Notes: a model not told the origin generated them from the sequence alone. Counted from the first letter of the stretch, positions 1 to 8,170 are shown. The stretch is DNA of 9,965 bases from Candidatus Competibacteraceae bacterium (GCA_003527885.1 DPWB01000309.1:1-9965), one strand, 5' to 3'. Made by a program: numbers and translations.

Positions 1-973
1 CCTTGTTGTAGGCCAGCGGCTGGCTTTTCATCAACGTCAGCAAGGCGATCAAATGGCCGTTGACCCGACCGACCTTGCCGCGCACCAGCTCCGGCACGTC
101 GGGATTCTTCTTTTGGGGCATGATCGACGAACCGGTGCAAAATCGATCCGGCAGATCGATAAAATCGAACTGGGCCGAGGACCACAACACCAATTCCTCG
201 GACATCCGCGACAAATGCGTCAGCAAAAGCGCGGCGGCGGCGGTGAATTCGATGGCGAAGTCGCGGTCGCTGACCGCATCCAGCGAGTTGGCGGCCGGCG
301 CGTCGAAAGCCAGCAATTGTGCGGTGTAATGGCGGTCCAAGGGATAGCTGGTCCCCGCCAGCGCCGCCGCCCCCAACGGCATGATGTTGACCCGCTTGCG
401 GCAATCGGCGAACCGTTCGTGGTCGCGCTTGAGCATCTCGAACCACGCCAGCAGGTGATGGCCGAACGTGACCGGCTGGGCGACTTGCAAGTGGGTGAAG
501 CCGGGCATGATGGTAGCGGCCTCGCGCGCCGCCAGTTCCGCCAGCCCGGCTTGCAAGCGTTTGAGTTCGGGCAAAATGGCGTCGATGGCATCGCGCAGGT
601 ACAGGCGGATGTCGGTCGCCACTTGGTCGTTGCGGGAGCGGCCGGTGTGCAGCCGCTTGCCGGCGTCGCCGATGCGCTCGGTCAGCCGCGCTTCGATGTT
701 CATGTGGACATCTTCAAGTTCCACCGACCACCCGAACTCGCCGCGTTCGATCTCGCCGCGAATCGCCTCCAAACCACGCACGATCGCCTCGCCATCGGCC
801 GGCGCCAGCACGCCCACCCGCGCCAGCATCCGAGCGTGGGCGATAGAGCCGTCGATATCCTGCCGGTACATGCGTCGGTCGAAGCCCACCGAGGCCGTGA
901 ACGCCGCCACGAAAGCGTCGGTGCTTTCGGTGAAGCGCCCGCCCCAAGTCTTGTTGGTTTGTGTATCGCTCAT
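1..973 (-). CDS. argH: Argininosuccinate lyase, 5' part (C-terminus beyond left edge)
   Basis: Cytoplasmic enzyme of the last step of arginine synthesis: it splits argininosuccinate into arginine and fumarate. The first 324 residues are visible. The N-terminal WGGRF motif is at residues 10-14 and the [13 protein letters not shown] substrate-binding block at 109-121. The GFTHLQ segment carries the likely catalytic histidine His161. The superfamily signature [11 protein letters not shown] is at 281-291 (nt 101-133), and its serine loop (Ser282/Ser283) matches the catalytic serine known in argininosuccinate lyase/delta-crystallin. Family members are about 460 residues long, so roughly 135 are lost past the window edge. 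The ATG at 973 puts WGGRF at the usual distance from the N-terminus; no strong Shine-Dalgarno sequence precedes it. The gene is divergent from hemC across 49 bp. Nothing suggests a broken gene. Identification is secure from the signature alone. Confidence 0.97.
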   Translation of the reverse strand, partial: MSDTQTNKTWGGRFTESTDAFVAAFTASVGFDRRMYRQDIDGSIAHARMLARVGVLAPADGEAIVRGLEAIRGEIERGEFGWSVELEDVHMNIEARLTERIGDAGKRLHTGRSRNDQVATDIRLYLRDAIDAILPELKRLQAGLAELAAREAATIMPGFTHLQVAQPVTFGHHLLAWFEMLKRDHERFADCRKRVNIMPLGAAALAGTSYPLDRHYTAQLLAFDAPAANSLDAVSDRDFAIEFTAAAALLLTHLSRMSEELVLWSSAQFDFIDLPDRFCTGSSIMPQKKNPDVPELVRGKVGRVNGHLIALLTLMKSQPLAYNK

Positions 974-1022
974 AAGATATTCTGTAGACTAAAGGAAAAA
1001 GACAGCATAGCTTAGCAAAACC
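974..1022. promoter_or_regulatory. Divergent argH/hemC intergenic region
   Basis: This 49-bp AT-richer gap separates the start codons of argH (minus) and hemC (plus), so both promoters must lie here or reach into the coding starts. A weak hemC candidate is TTGTTG at 952-957 with GATATT at 976-981 (18-bp spacer); both boxes match the consensus poorly. A TATGCT on the minus strand is a possible argH -10 but has no -35 partner. Neither gene has a convincing Shine-Dalgarno; the purine run at 991-1000 is too far from the hemC ATG. The regulatory role is inferred from geometry; the individual boxes are not reliable. Confidence 0.35.
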
Positions 1023-1955
1023 ATGCCCTCCGATACTCTGCGGATCGCCACCCGAAAAAGCGCCCTCGCCCTGTGGCAGGCCGAGCACGTCGCCGGACGC
1101 TTGCGGCACGCGCATCCCGGCCTACACGTCGAACTGGTCGGCATGGTCACGCGCGGCGATAAAATACTGGACAGCCCGCTGGCCAAGGTGGGGGGTAAGG
1201 GTTTGTTCGTCAAGGAATTGGAGCAGGGGCTATTGGAAAATCACGCCGATCTGGCCGTCCATTCCATGAAGGATGTGCCGGTGGATTTTCCGGCTGGATT
1301 GGGTTTAACCGCCATCCTGGCGCGCGAGGACCCCCGTGACGCCTTCGTCTCCAACCGTTATGCCCACCCCGACGCCTTACCGGCCGACGCCCGAATCGGC
1401 ACCTCCAGCCTGCGCCGGCAATGCCAGCTCGCGGCCCGCTATCCCGCCTGGAAAATTTCCAGTCTGCGCGGCAACGTCAACAGCCGGCTGGCAAAGTTGG
1501 ATGCGGGCGAGTTCGACGCCATCATCCTGGCCGCCGCCGGCCTGAAACGCCTGGGATTGGCCGAGCGTATCACTCGGGCGCTGGAACCGGAATTCAGTCT
1601 GCCGGCCATCGGGCAGGGCGCCATCGGCGTGGAATGCCGGCTGGACGACCGCCGCACCCGCGAATTGAGCGCGGTGCTCGACGATCCCTCAACCCGGCTC
1701 CGGCTCTCGGCGGAACGGGCTTTCAACGCCCGCTTGCAAGGCGGCTGCCAAGTCCCCATCGCCGGCTATGCGGTGTTGGAGGAGGATCGCCTGTGGTTGC
1801 GCGGTCTGGTCGGCGAACCCGATGGCAGCCGGCTCGTCGCCGGCGAGATTCGCGGCCCGACCGATGCGGCGCCCTCACTGGGTGAGGCTTTGGCCGAGGA
1901 CCTGCTCGGGCGCGGCGCGGATGCGATTTTGCGGCGCGTCCGCGCGTTGTCCTAG
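1023..1955 (+). CDS. hemC: Hydroxymethylbilane synthase (porphobilinogen deaminase)
   Basis: Cytoplasmic enzyme of haem synthesis that joins four porphobilinogens into the linear hydroxymethylbilane on a covalent dipyrromethane cofactor. The 310-residue length is normal and its numbering coincides with the well-studied E. coli enzyme. Cys242 in the [13 protein letters not shown] loop is the cofactor attachment site. Asp84 in HSMKDVP is the catalytic acid. The cofactor- and substrate-binding arginines are Arg11, Arg131, Arg132, Arg149 and Arg155. Further signatures are [17 protein letters not shown] near the start, [11 protein letters not shown] around residue 60 and [14 protein letters not shown] around 193-206. 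The ATG at 1023 places the first beta strand correctly, although no good ribosome-binding site precedes it. It heads the hemCDXY cluster; hemD follows after 12 nt, and HemD uses its unstable product directly. Confidence 0.98.
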   Translation: MPSDTLRIATRKSALALWQAEHVAGRLRHAHPGLHVELVGMVTRGDKILDSPLAKVGGKGLFVKELEQGLLENHADLAVHSMKDVPVDFPAGLGLTAILAREDPRDAFVSNRYAHPDALPADARIGTSSLRRQCQLAARYPAWKISSLRGNVNSRLAKLDAGEFDAIILAAAGLKRLGLAERITRALEPEFSLPAIGQGAIGVECRLDDRRTRELSAVLDDPSTRLRLSAERAFNARLQGGCQVPIAGYAVLEEDRLWLRGLVGEPDGSRLVAGEIRGPTDAAPSLGEALAEDLLGRGADAILRRVRALS

Positions 1956-1967
1956 GCGGGTGACCCG

Positions 1968-2768
1968 ATGGCCGGCTCGCTGGGCGGATGGGGCGTACTG
2001 GTCACCCGGCCGGACCATCAGGCCGGCCCGCTTTGTCGGTTGATCGAAAGCCACGGCGGCACCCCCATCCGCTGCCCCGCCCTCTTGATCCGCGAACCGC
2101 GCGACTGGGCGGCGGCGCTGGTCGTGTTCGACGGTTTGGCGGATTGCGACATGGCCATTTTCACCAGCGCCAACGCCGTGGAACGGGCGTGGCCGCCGAT
2201 CCAGCAGCGCGGCGGACTCCCGCCCGCGCTGGAAATCGCCGCCGTCGGCAAAGCGACCGCCCGAAAACTGGCGCAATTTGGTGTCGCCCGTTGCCTGCAA
2301 CCGGAATCCGACTTCAGCAGTGAGGGGCTACTGGCGCTGCCCCGCTTTCAACGGGTGGCCGGCCAACGCATCCTCATCGTCGGGGGCGAAAACGGGCGCG
2401 CTCTGCTGGCTGACACCCTGACCGCGCGCGGCGCCCGCGTGGACCGCGCCGAAGTTTACCGGCGCGAACGCCCGACCGCTGATGGCAAAAGGTTGCTGGA
2501 ACGCTGGGCGCGCGGCGAAATTGGCGCGGTTGTGGTGACCAGTACCGAAATCCTGTTGAATTTGTTTGATATGCTAAGTGAACCGGGACAAGACTATCTG
2601 CGTGACACACCCCTGGTCGCGACCAGTCCCCGTACCCGACAGACTGCCGCGGAATACGGTTGCCGCCGCCTTCTGCTGAGCGAAAACGCCAGCGACGACG
2701 CCATCGTCTCCACATTGTTGGACTTGGCGGCAAATCCATCTTCAGTTCAGTTCGGTGACGCGATATGA
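1968..2768 (+). CDS. hemD: Uroporphyrinogen-III synthase
   Basis: Cytoplasmic enzyme that cyclises hydroxymethylbilane with inversion of ring D to give uroporphyrinogen III, the branch point to haem, sirohaem and cobalamin. The sequence is 266 residues, close to the usual 250-270. HemD proteins diverge strongly, but the expected landmarks are present: VLVTRPDHQAG at 10-20, IFTSANAVERAW at 64-75, AAVGKATARKL at 91-101, ILIVGGENGRALLADTL at 135-151, AEVYRRERP at 161-169 and VVVTSTEILLNL at 188-199. These mark the two-domain fold. The gene starts 12 nt after hemC and its TGA overlaps the hemX ATG (ATGA), which implies translational coupling. Here hemD and hemX are separate genes, whereas some bacteria carry a HemDX fusion. 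Confidence 0.95.
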   Translation: MAGSLGGWGVLVTRPDHQAGPLCRLIESHGGTPIRCPALLIREPRDWAAALVVFDGLADCDMAIFTSANAVERAWPPIQQRGGLPPALEIAAVGKATARKLAQFGVARCLQPESDFSSEGLLALPRFQRVAGQRILIVGGENGRALLADTLTARGARVDRAEVYRRERPTADGKRLLERWARGEIGAVVVTSTEILLNLFDMLSEPGQDYLRDTPLVATSPRTRQTAAEYGCRRLLLSENASDDAIVSTLLDLAANPSSVQFGDAI

Positions 2769-4147
2769 CAGACAAAAAATCGGACAACGGAATCATCAAA
2801 CCCACCTCGGCTTTTGGGGCCGCGCCTTCCAGAAGCTATGTGGCCGCGCCTCCCGCCAAAAGCGGGCGCGGCCTGGCGGGTTTCGCGCTCCTGATCGCCC
2901 TCGCCGCCGCCGGTGGCAGCGGCTATCTCTGGTATCTGTGGCAAGAAGAGCACGCCGCCCAGACCGCCCGGATCGAGGCGGCGGCCAAACAGGCGGTGGC
3001 TCAGACGGCTCCCGAACTCCAGGCCATGAAAGCGCAACTTCAAAAATTGCTCGCCTCGGACGAAAACCTGCAGATCAAGGGCCAGCTCCTCGGCTTGTCC
3101 GGCGACGTGCAACCGCTGAAAAACGCCATGGAGCTGCAAAAGGGCGAGAACGACATCCTCAAGGGTGAAATGAAGCTGCTGCGGGAAAGCCACGACACCC
3201 AAAAAGCCGACCTCCAGCAGCAACAACAGGCGATTGACACACAGCTGCGGGACCAGCAAAACCATCTCGCCAAGCTGGACGAGCAATTGAAAAACCTCCG
3301 TTTGACGGACACCGGGCTGGCCGAGAACCTGGACGCCCTCAAGGTCGTCGCGGCCAAGGGCGGCGACGTGAACGCCTTCCCTCTGGCGGAAGCTGACTAT
3401 CTGTTGCGGCTGGCCGACACCAAATTAAAGCTCGAACGCAACATCCCCGCCGTCTTGCTGGCGCTGGACACCGCCCAAGAGCGCCTGAAAACCGTCGGCG
3501 AGAGCGCGCTGGCTCCGGTACAAACCATGCTGGGCGAGGTGATCGGCAGCTTGCGCGGCGTGCGGCTGGCCGATTTCTCCGGGCTGGCTCACAAACTGGT
3601 CGAAATGCAGCAACAAGTCGCCACGCTGCCGGTAAAAATCGATTCGGGCATACCGAACATCAAAAGCCAGCTCAAACCGTCCGACAACGCGACCGTCAGC
3701 AGCGACGAACGGCCCTGGTGGGATCGTGCCAGCGAAGCCGTCTGGAACCAGTTCAAGGGCATCGTCGTGATCCGGCGCGTGCGCAGCGACGCTCCGCCTC
3801 TGATCGCCATGGAAGAAGAGTTTTTCCTGCGTCAGAACCTGCAACTCGAACTGGAAAGTATGCGCTTGGCCTTGCTGCGGGGTGACGCTCAGGCGTATCA
3901 GGACGCCCACAAACTGGCCGGATCGTGGCTGGCCACTTACTTCGATGTGCACGATTCGCGGGTGAGCGCTTTTCAAAGCGAGGTGAAAGCGCTGGAAAGC
4001 GTGCAGTTCAATACTTACATCCCGGATCTGGCCGGTCTCAACAAAGCCTTTCAAGACGCTCTGGCTAAGCGGCAACCGGTTCGCGCGGTCCAAAAAACAG
4101 CGCCGCTGCCCGCCGAACCGCCGAGAACCGGACAGGAGTCACGGTAA
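2765..4147 (+). CDS. hemX: HemX family inner-membrane protein
   Basis: A 460-residue membrane-anchored protein of the proteobacterial HemX family, often labelled uroporphyrin-III C-methyltransferase. The order is: a basic, Pro/Ala-rich cytoplasmic N-terminus (1-35); one transmembrane helix at about 37-58; then a long periplasmic part. That part has a charged coiled-coil stretch at about 60-180, including a glutamine run at 150-155. The family core follows, with DYLLRLADTKLKLERNIP at 211-228 and an alpha-helical C-terminal domain to about 435. The tail is Pro-rich. I see none of the glycine-rich SAM-binding motifs of true uroporphyrinogen methyltransferases (CobA/CysG), so the enzymatic label is doubtful. 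It overlaps hemD by 4 nt and hemY by 1 nt. A scaffolding or regulatory role at the membrane with HemY is inferred from this linkage only. Confidence 0.93.
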   Translation: MTDKKSDNGIIKPTSAFGAAPSRSYVAAPPAKSGRGLAGFALLIALAAAGGSGYLWYLWQEEHAAQTARIEAAAKQAVAQTAPELQAMKAQLQKLLASDENLQIKGQLLGLSGDVQPLKNAMELQKGENDILKGEMKLLRESHDTQKADLQQQQQAIDTQLRDQQNHLAKLDEQLKNLRLTDTGLAENLDALKVVAAKGGDVNAFPLAEADYLLRLADTKLKLERNIPAVLLALDTAQERLKTVGESALAPVQTMLGEVIGSLRGVRLADFSGLAHKLVEMQQQVATLPVKIDSGIPNIKSQLKPSDNATVSSDERPWWDRASEAVWNQFKGIVVIRRVRSDAPPLIAMEEEFFLRQNLQLELESMRLALLRGDAQAYQDAHKLAGSWLATYFDVHDSRVSAFQSEVKALESVQFNTYIPDLAGLNKAFQDALAKRQPVRAVQKTAPLPAEPPRTGQESR

Positions 4148-5424
4148 TGAAGCTATTGGTCGGTATTATCGTCACGTTGCTGGTGTCGGTCTGGTTAGCG
4201 CTGGTGCTCAAGCAAGACCCCGGCTACGCCATGTTCAGCATGGGCAACTGGACGGTCGAAACCAGTTTCGCCTTTCTGGCGCTGTTTTTGATCCTCCTTT
4301 TCGTCGCCTTCTACGGGTTGGTTCGGCTGATGATCGGGTTGTGGCAAGCGCCGAGTTGGACGCTGACCTTCAACCGGCGGCGACTGAACAAGAAAGCGCG
4401 CCATTCCTTCAACGCCGGCGTCCAGAAGATGGCGGCGGGCCAATGGGTGGAGGCCGAGAAGGCGTTGGTCAAGAGCGCGCCGCACAGCGACTCCCCCGCC
4501 CTCCACTACTTGAACGCCGCCCAAGCCGCCCATCAACTCAACGATCTGAAATGGCGGCGCGACCTGCACTTGCGTAAAGCCGAAGATACTCCCGACGCCG
4601 ACAAATTGACGGTGCAACTGACGCGGGCCGGCTTTCTGCTGGACGATGGCCAAGCCGAACAGGCGCGCCCGCTGCTGGAGTCGTTGCGCGCCCACCACCC
4701 CCACCATCCCGGCGTGCTACAAGGACTGGCCAAAACCTATCAACAGCTCAAGGCCTGGGAACCCTTGCAAGCGCTGTTGCCGGAACTCCAGAAACAGAAA
4801 GCGTTCGGCTCCGAACCTTTCGCGGCGCTACAGAAGCAAACCTATCAAGCCCTGTTGGAAAGCGCCGCTTCGGGGTCGCTGGATAAACTCAAGGCGCTGT
4901 GGCGACAAGCGCCGGCGGCGCTGCGCGAAGACGATGAAGAGTTTTTGATCGGCTACACCAACGCCTTGTGCGATTACGGCGCCACCGACGACGCCGAAAG
5001 GCTGCTGCGTGAGGCCATCGCCCGCCGCTGGAGCGAAAGGCTGACGGTCGGTTACGGGAGGCTGGAGCGCGGCAACGCCGTCGCGCAGCTGACGACCGCT
5101 GAAAGCTGGCTCACCCGCCACAGCGATAACCCGCATCTGCTGTTGACGCTGGGCCGGCTGGCGAAGCGCTGCCAACAGCCCGACAAGGCCCGCCATTACC
5201 TGGAGCGGAGCATTCAACTGATGCCCACGCCGGACGCCTACGAGGAACTTGGCGAACTGCTGCAATCGCTGCAAGAACCCAATAACGCTCTCCAGTGTTT
5301 TCACGCCGGACTGCGGCTGCTGGTCGGAAAACCGCAGGAAAAACAGGGCGCGATGCTGCCCGCCGCACCAGCGCCGCAATTGCAGAAATCCGAGCAACTG
5401 GCCAATCCGGCCCCGACGACCTAG
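4147..5424 (+). CDS. hemY: HemY family protein, membrane-anchored TPR protein of haem synthesis
   Basis: A 425-residue protein of the gammaproteobacterial HemY family, unrelated to the Bacillus protoporphyrinogen oxidase also called HemY. Two transmembrane helices lie at about 4-21 and 40-63, separated by a short loop, and belong to the HemY N-terminal domain (about 26-133). This domain contains the conserved segment WTLTFNRRRLNKKAR just after the second helix. The remainder is tetratricopeptide-like alpha solenoid; the clearest units are about 86-135, 155-205 and 330-390, with alternating small and aromatic residues. The last 30 residues are Ala/Pro/Gln-rich and probably disordered. The start codon shares its A with the hemX stop (TAATG), indicating coupled translation. 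The family is thought to assist late haem synthesis or its membrane assembly, but the mechanism is not settled. It is the last gene of the operon. Confidence 0.94.
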   Translation: MKLLVGIIVTLLVSVWLALVLKQDPGYAMFSMGNWTVETSFAFLALFLILLFVAFYGLVRLMIGLWQAPSWTLTFNRRRLNKKARHSFNAGVQKMAAGQWVEAEKALVKSAPHSDSPALHYLNAAQAAHQLNDLKWRRDLHLRKAEDTPDADKLTVQLTRAGFLLDDGQAEQARPLLESLRAHHPHHPGVLQGLAKTYQQLKAWEPLQALLPELQKQKAFGSEPFAALQKQTYQALLESAASGSLDKLKALWRQAPAALREDDEEFLIGYTNALCDYGATDDAERLLREAIARRWSERLTVGYGRLERGNAVAQLTTAESWLTRHSDNPHLLLTLGRLAKRCQQPDKARHYLERSIQLMPTPDAYEELGELLQSLQEPNNALQCFHAGLRLLVGKPQEKQGAMLPAAPAPQLQKSEQLANPAPTT

Positions 5425-5425
5425 T

Positions 5426-5470
5426 TCGGGCGGCTCCCGACCCCCGGGCGGCGCCACCGGTGCACCGCCC
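5426..5470. terminator. Possible bidirectional terminator hairpins between convergent hemY and the reductase gene
   Basis: Two GC-rich inverted repeats sit just after the hemY stop. The first is TCGGG (5426-5430) with CCCGA (5436-5440) around a 5-nt loop. The second is GGGCGG (5446-5451) with CCGCCC (5465-5470), enclosing the 8-bp palindrome CACCGGTG. GGGCGGC also occurs earlier at 5428-5434, so alternative pairing is possible. There is no U-tract on either strand, so a canonical intrinsic terminator is not shown. The convergent gene layout is the main argument for termination here. The rest of the 77-bp gap shows nothing recognisable. Confidence 0.3.
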
Positions 5471-5501
5471 GTCATTCCCCCGCTTCATAGCCCGCACCCG
5501 C

Positions 5502-6521
5502 TCAATGCGGCGCGAAGTCGAAGGAATCGTAAAACAGTCGATCCTCCGGCAAGCCTCGCGCGGCAAATACCGGTTTGGCGGCCTCGATCATCGGCGGCGG
5601 GCCGCTCATATAGACCTCGTACCCGTGTAAATCGGGATAATCCGCCGCGACCGCCGCGTGCACCCAACCGGTGCGACCCAGCCAGCCATCGTCCGGGCGC
5701 GGCTCCGACAAAACCGGCGTATAACGGAAGTTGGGCTGTTCTTGCGCCCACCGGCGCGGTAGCTCATCCAGGTACAGATCAATCTCGGCGCGCGCCCCCC
5801 AGTACAGATGCAAAGGCCGTTTCAAGCCAACCTGAAAGGCGTGTTCCAACATCCCTTTCAGCGGCGCGAAGCCGGTGCCGCCCCCGATCAGGATGATCGG
5901 ACGCAGCGAATCCTCGCGCAGAAAAAAGCTTCCCAACGGCCCCTGGAAGCGCAACAGCGCTTTATCCTTCATCTTGTCGAACACGAAAGCGGAGAAGAAA
6001 CCGCCCGGCACGCGGCGGACATGCAACTCTAGCAGATCGTCGGCGTGCGGCGGATTGGCCAGCGAAAAGCCGCGGCGGCGGCCGTCGGCCAGCAGGATAT
6101 CCACATACTGACCCGCCATGAATTGCAGCCGTTCGGCGCTCGGCAAGCGCAGATACAGCCGCATCACGTCGGGGGCCAGCAGCTCCCGCCGCTCCACCCG
6201 ACAGGGCAGAATCTTGATGGTGATGTCGCCGCTGGTCTTGATCTCGCGGGCTTCGATCACCAGATCGCCGCGCGGTCGCGCCTGACACAGCAATACCTTG
6301 CCTTCGGCGTGCTCGCGTTCGCTGAGCGCCGGCGGCCTGCCATCGGGATACTCGATCTCACCGGATCGGATCGTCCCCATGCAGGAACCGCAGGTGCCGT
6401 TCCGGCAGCCGTAGGGCAACACGCTACCCTTCTCGCGCAAGGCGGCATCCAGGACCGATTCGTTTTCGGCGACCTGAAACTCGTGACCGCTCGGTTGAAG
6501 CACGACGCGATAAGCCATCAT
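5502..6521 (-). CDS. [2Fe-2S] ferredoxin/FAD/NAD(P)H reductase (CDP-6-deoxy-delta-3,4-glucoseen reductase-like)
   Basis: A 339-residue cytoplasmic electron-transfer flavoprotein. A plant-type ferredoxin domain (about 1-95) carries the [2Fe-2S] ligands Cys39, Cys44, Cys47 (CRNGTCGSC) and Cys79 (LLCQA). An FAD-binding barrel (about 103-200) holds the RGFSLANPP flavin motif near 150-158 and GPLGSFFLRE. An NAD(P)-binding domain follows with LIGGGTGFAPLKGML at 211-225 and MSGPPPMIEA at 305-314. It ends in YDSFDFA. The start at 6521 is preceded by a good ribosome-binding site (GAGGAA, 6529-6534); the second ATG at 6518 is an alternative. A longer reading from 6689 would overlap ubiD and add no conserved sequence. 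It lies 68 bp downstream of ubiD on the same strand. AscD/glucoseen reductase is the usual database label, but no deoxysugar genes are nearby. The catalytic core resembles Fre, which adjoins ubiD in E. coli, so a reductase supplying flavin or ubiquinone metabolism is the better inference. The exact acceptor is unknown. Confidence 0.9.
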   Translation of the reverse strand: MMAYRVVLQPSGHEFQVAENESVLDAALREKGSVLPYGCRNGTCGSCMGTIRSGEIEYPDGRPPALSEREHAEGKVLLCQARPRGDLVIEAREIKTSGDITIKILPCRVERRELLAPDVMRLYLRLPSAERLQFMAGQYVDILLADGRRRGFSLANPPHADDLLELHVRRVPGGFFSAFVFDKMKDKALLRFQGPLGSFFLREDSLRPIILIGGGTGFAPLKGMLEHAFQVGLKRPLHLYWGARAEIDLYLDELPRRWAQEQPNFRYTPVLSEPRPDDGWLGRTGWVHAAVAADYPDLHGYEVYMSGPPPMIEAAKPVFAARGLPEDRLFYDSFDFAPH

Positions 6522-6528
6522 CGAATGA

Positions 6529-6534
6529 TTCCTC
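6529..6534 (-). promoter_or_regulatory. Ribosome-binding site of the ferredoxin reductase gene
   Basis: On the minus strand GAGGAA ends 7 nt before the ATG at 6521 and 10 nt before the ATG at 6518. It decides the start in favour of this ATG pair over the upstream in-frame ATG at 6689, which lies inside the end of ubiD. Confidence 0.65.
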
Positions 6535-6570
6535 GTCTGGATTGATGACCGGCAACGGTTAAGGAAAGCG

Positions 6571-6588
6571 GTCGGCCGATTGGCCGGC
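6571..6588 (-). other. Hairpin after the ubiD stop codon
   Basis: A 7-bp stem (6571-6577 with 6582-6588, one T-G wobble when read on the plus strand) closes over a 4-nt loop, two bases past the ubiD TGA. No run of U follows on the minus strand, only CGCTTTCCTT. It could stabilise or partly attenuate the ubiD transcript ahead of the reductase gene. Its position is suggestive, but a stem this short can arise by chance in GC-rich DNA. Confidence 0.3.
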
Positions 6589-6589
6589 A

Positions 6590-8053
6590 TCATAAACCCA
6601 ACTCGGTCCACAGCGTATCCACCCGCCGCTTCACCGCGTCGCTCATGGTCAAGGGTCGGCCCCACTGCCGGGTGGTCTCCCCCGGCCATTTGTTGGTGGC
6701 GTCGAAACCGATCTTCGAGCCGAGACCGGACACGGGCGAGGCGAAATCCAGATAGTCGATCGGGGTGTTTTCGATGGTGACGGTGTCCCGCGCCGGGTCC
6801 ATCCGGGTGGTCATGGCCCAGATCACGTCCTTCCAGTCGCGGGCGTTGACATCCTCGTCGACCACGATCACGAACTTGGTGTACATGAACTGGCGCAGGA
6901 ACGACCAGATGCCCAGCATCACCCGTTTGGCGTGGCCCGGATACTGCTTGCGCATCGCCACCACCGCCAGCCGGTAGGAACAGCCTTCCGGCGGCAGATA
7001 AAAATCGACGATTTCGGGAAACTGCTTTTGCAGGATCGGCACGAATACCTCGTTCAGCGCCACGCCGAGAATGGCCGGCTCATCCGGCGGCCGTCCGGTG
7101 TAGGTGCTGTGATAGATCGGTCGCTCGCGATGGGTGATTCGGTCGACGCTGAACACCGGGAACCGGTCGGCTTCGTTGTAGTAGCCGGTATGATCGCCGA
7201 ACGGCCCTTCCAGCGCGGTCTCGCCGGGCGCGATGTGACCTTCCAGCACGAATTCGGCCGAGGCCGGCACCTGTAAATCATTGCCCAAGCATTGCGCCAG
7301 TTCGGTGCGGGAGCCGCGCAACAGGCCGGCGAAGGCATATTCGGACAGCGTGTCCGGCACCGGCGTCACCGCCGCCAGGATGGTGGCCGGGTCGGCGCCC
7401 AGCGCCACGGCGACCGGAAACGGCTTGCCGGGATACGCCTGCTGCCAGTCCCGATAGTCCAGCGCCCCGCCCCGGTGCGACAGCCAGCGCATGATCACCT
7501 TGTTGCGGCCGATCACCTGCTGCCGGTAAATTCCGAGATTCTGGCGCGACTTGTGCGGGCCGCGCGTCGTCACTAACCCCCAGGTGATCAGCGGCCCGGC
7601 ATCCTCCGGCCAGCAGGTCTGAACCGGCAACCGGGACAGGTCGATGGCATCCCCCCCGATGACCTGCTCCTGGCACGGCGGCCGGCCGATCTTCTTGGGG
7701 GCCATGTCCAGCACCTTCTTGAAAACCGGTAGCTTCTCCCAGGCGTCGCGCAGTCCCTTGGGCGGCTCGGGTTCTTTCAGAAAAGCCAGGAGCTTGCCGA
7801 CCTCGCGCAGCGCCTCCACATCCTCGGCGCCCATCCCCAAGGCCACCCGGCGCGGCGTGCCAAACAGATTGCCCAGCACCGGGATGGCATGGCCCCTGGG
7901 GTGTTCGAAAAGGAGCGCGGGACCGCCGGCGCGCAGCACCCGGTCACAAATTTCGGTCATCTCCAGCTTGGGGTCCACGGCGACCGGAATGCGCTTGAGT
8001 TCGCCGAGCCGTTCCAGTTGAACGATAAAGTCGCGCAAATCCTTGTATTGCAT
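6590..8053 (-). CDS. ubiD: 4-hydroxy-3-polyprenylbenzoate decarboxylase (UbiD)
   Basis: Decarboxylates 3-polyprenyl-4-hydroxybenzoate in ubiquinone synthesis, using prenylated FMN made by UbiX, with a divalent metal and K+. The 487-residue length matches bacterial UbiD (about 490). The N-terminal segment [22 protein letters not shown] is typical. The probable metal and prFMN-phosphate ligands are Asn172 and Arg177 in NLGIYRQQV, His193 in SHRGG and Glu238 in LSEYAFAG. The Asn-to-Glu spacing of 66 equals that of the E. coli ligands. The acidic catalytic network lies in [13 protein letters not shown] with Glu282 and Asp287. The C-terminal block contains [14 protein letters not shown] (446-459). 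The ATG at 8053 gives the usual N-terminus; the ribosome-binding site is weak (GAGAG). An extended -10 element lies about 50 bp upstream. Other UbiD-family members decarboxylate aromatic acids, but the close match to the ubiquinone-type block pattern and the ubiD-reductase linkage favour the ubiquinone role. UbiX is not in the window. Confidence 0.97.
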   Translation of the reverse strand: MQYKDLRDFIVQLERLGELKRIPVAVDPKLEMTEICDRVLRAGGPALLFEHPRGHAIPVLGNLFGTPRRVALGMGAEDVEALREVGKLLAFLKEPEPPKGLRDAWEKLPVFKKVLDMAPKKIGRPPCQEQVIGGDAIDLSRLPVQTCWPEDAGPLITWGLVTTRGPHKSRQNLGIYRQQVIGRNKVIMRWLSHRGGALDYRDWQQAYPGKPFPVAVALGADPATILAAVTPVPDTLSEYAFAGLLRGSRTELAQCLGNDLQVPASAEFVLEGHIAPGETALEGPFGDHTGYYNEADRFPVFSVDRITHRERPIYHSTYTGRPPDEPAILGVALNEVFVPILQKQFPEIVDFYLPPEGCSYRLAVVAMRKQYPGHAKRVMLGIWSFLRQFMYTKFVIVVDEDVNARDWKDVIWAMTTRMDPARDTVTIENTPIDYLDFASPVSGLGSKIGFDATNKWPGETTRQWGRPLTMSDAVKRRVDTLWTELGL

Positions 8054-8102
8054 GAATCAGCTCTCGTGCAGTCGGAACGGCCCGAACGAAGGGGGAAGCC
8101 GA

Positions 8103-8111
8103 ATTCTAGCA
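8103..8111 (-). promoter_or_regulatory. Extended -10 promoter element for ubiD
   Basis: On the minus strand the sequence reads TGC followed by TAGAAT, a TGn extended -10 with five of six consensus bases. No good -35 is found 16-18 bp upstream (GATCCA region), which is tolerable for extended -10 promoters. Transcription would begin near 8096 and leave a leader of about 43 nt before the ubiD ATG. The element stands out in otherwise GC-rich DNA. Confidence 0.45.
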
Positions 8112-8170
8112 GCGGCGCGCGGTTGTGGATCGCCTTTCAGCAGCTAGACTTGTAAGGTGCCGGCAACCCT

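Noticed and set aside
53..1015. Open 320-codon plus-strand reading frame opposite argH
   Set aside because: It is the antisense shadow of argH, kept open by GC-rich codon bias; the argH frame carries every family motif, while this one is Arg/Gln/His-rich with no recognisable domain.
3215..3232. CAG/CAA repeat in hemX
   Set aside because: A short glutamine run within a coiled coil; too short and imperfect to be a meaningful repeat element.
3425..4093. 222-codon minus-strand frame inside hemX
   Set aside because: Shadow of the hemX codon pattern with no motifs or ribosome-binding site; HemX-family signatures are in the plus frame.
4828..5475. 215-codon minus-strand frame opposite hemY
   Set aside because: Low-complexity Arg/Gln/Gly composition and complete overlap with the TPR region of hemY mark it as a shadow.
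5249..5896. 215-codon plus-strand frame across the convergent gap
   Set aside because: It spans the end of hemY and the reductase gene, is Pro/Arg/Ser-rich, and shows no domain; both overlapped genes are well supported.
6522..6689. N-terminal extension of the reductase to an upstream ATG
   Set aside because: It would overlap ubiD by about 100 bp, adds no conserved sequence and ignores the good GAGGAA site before the ATG at 6521.
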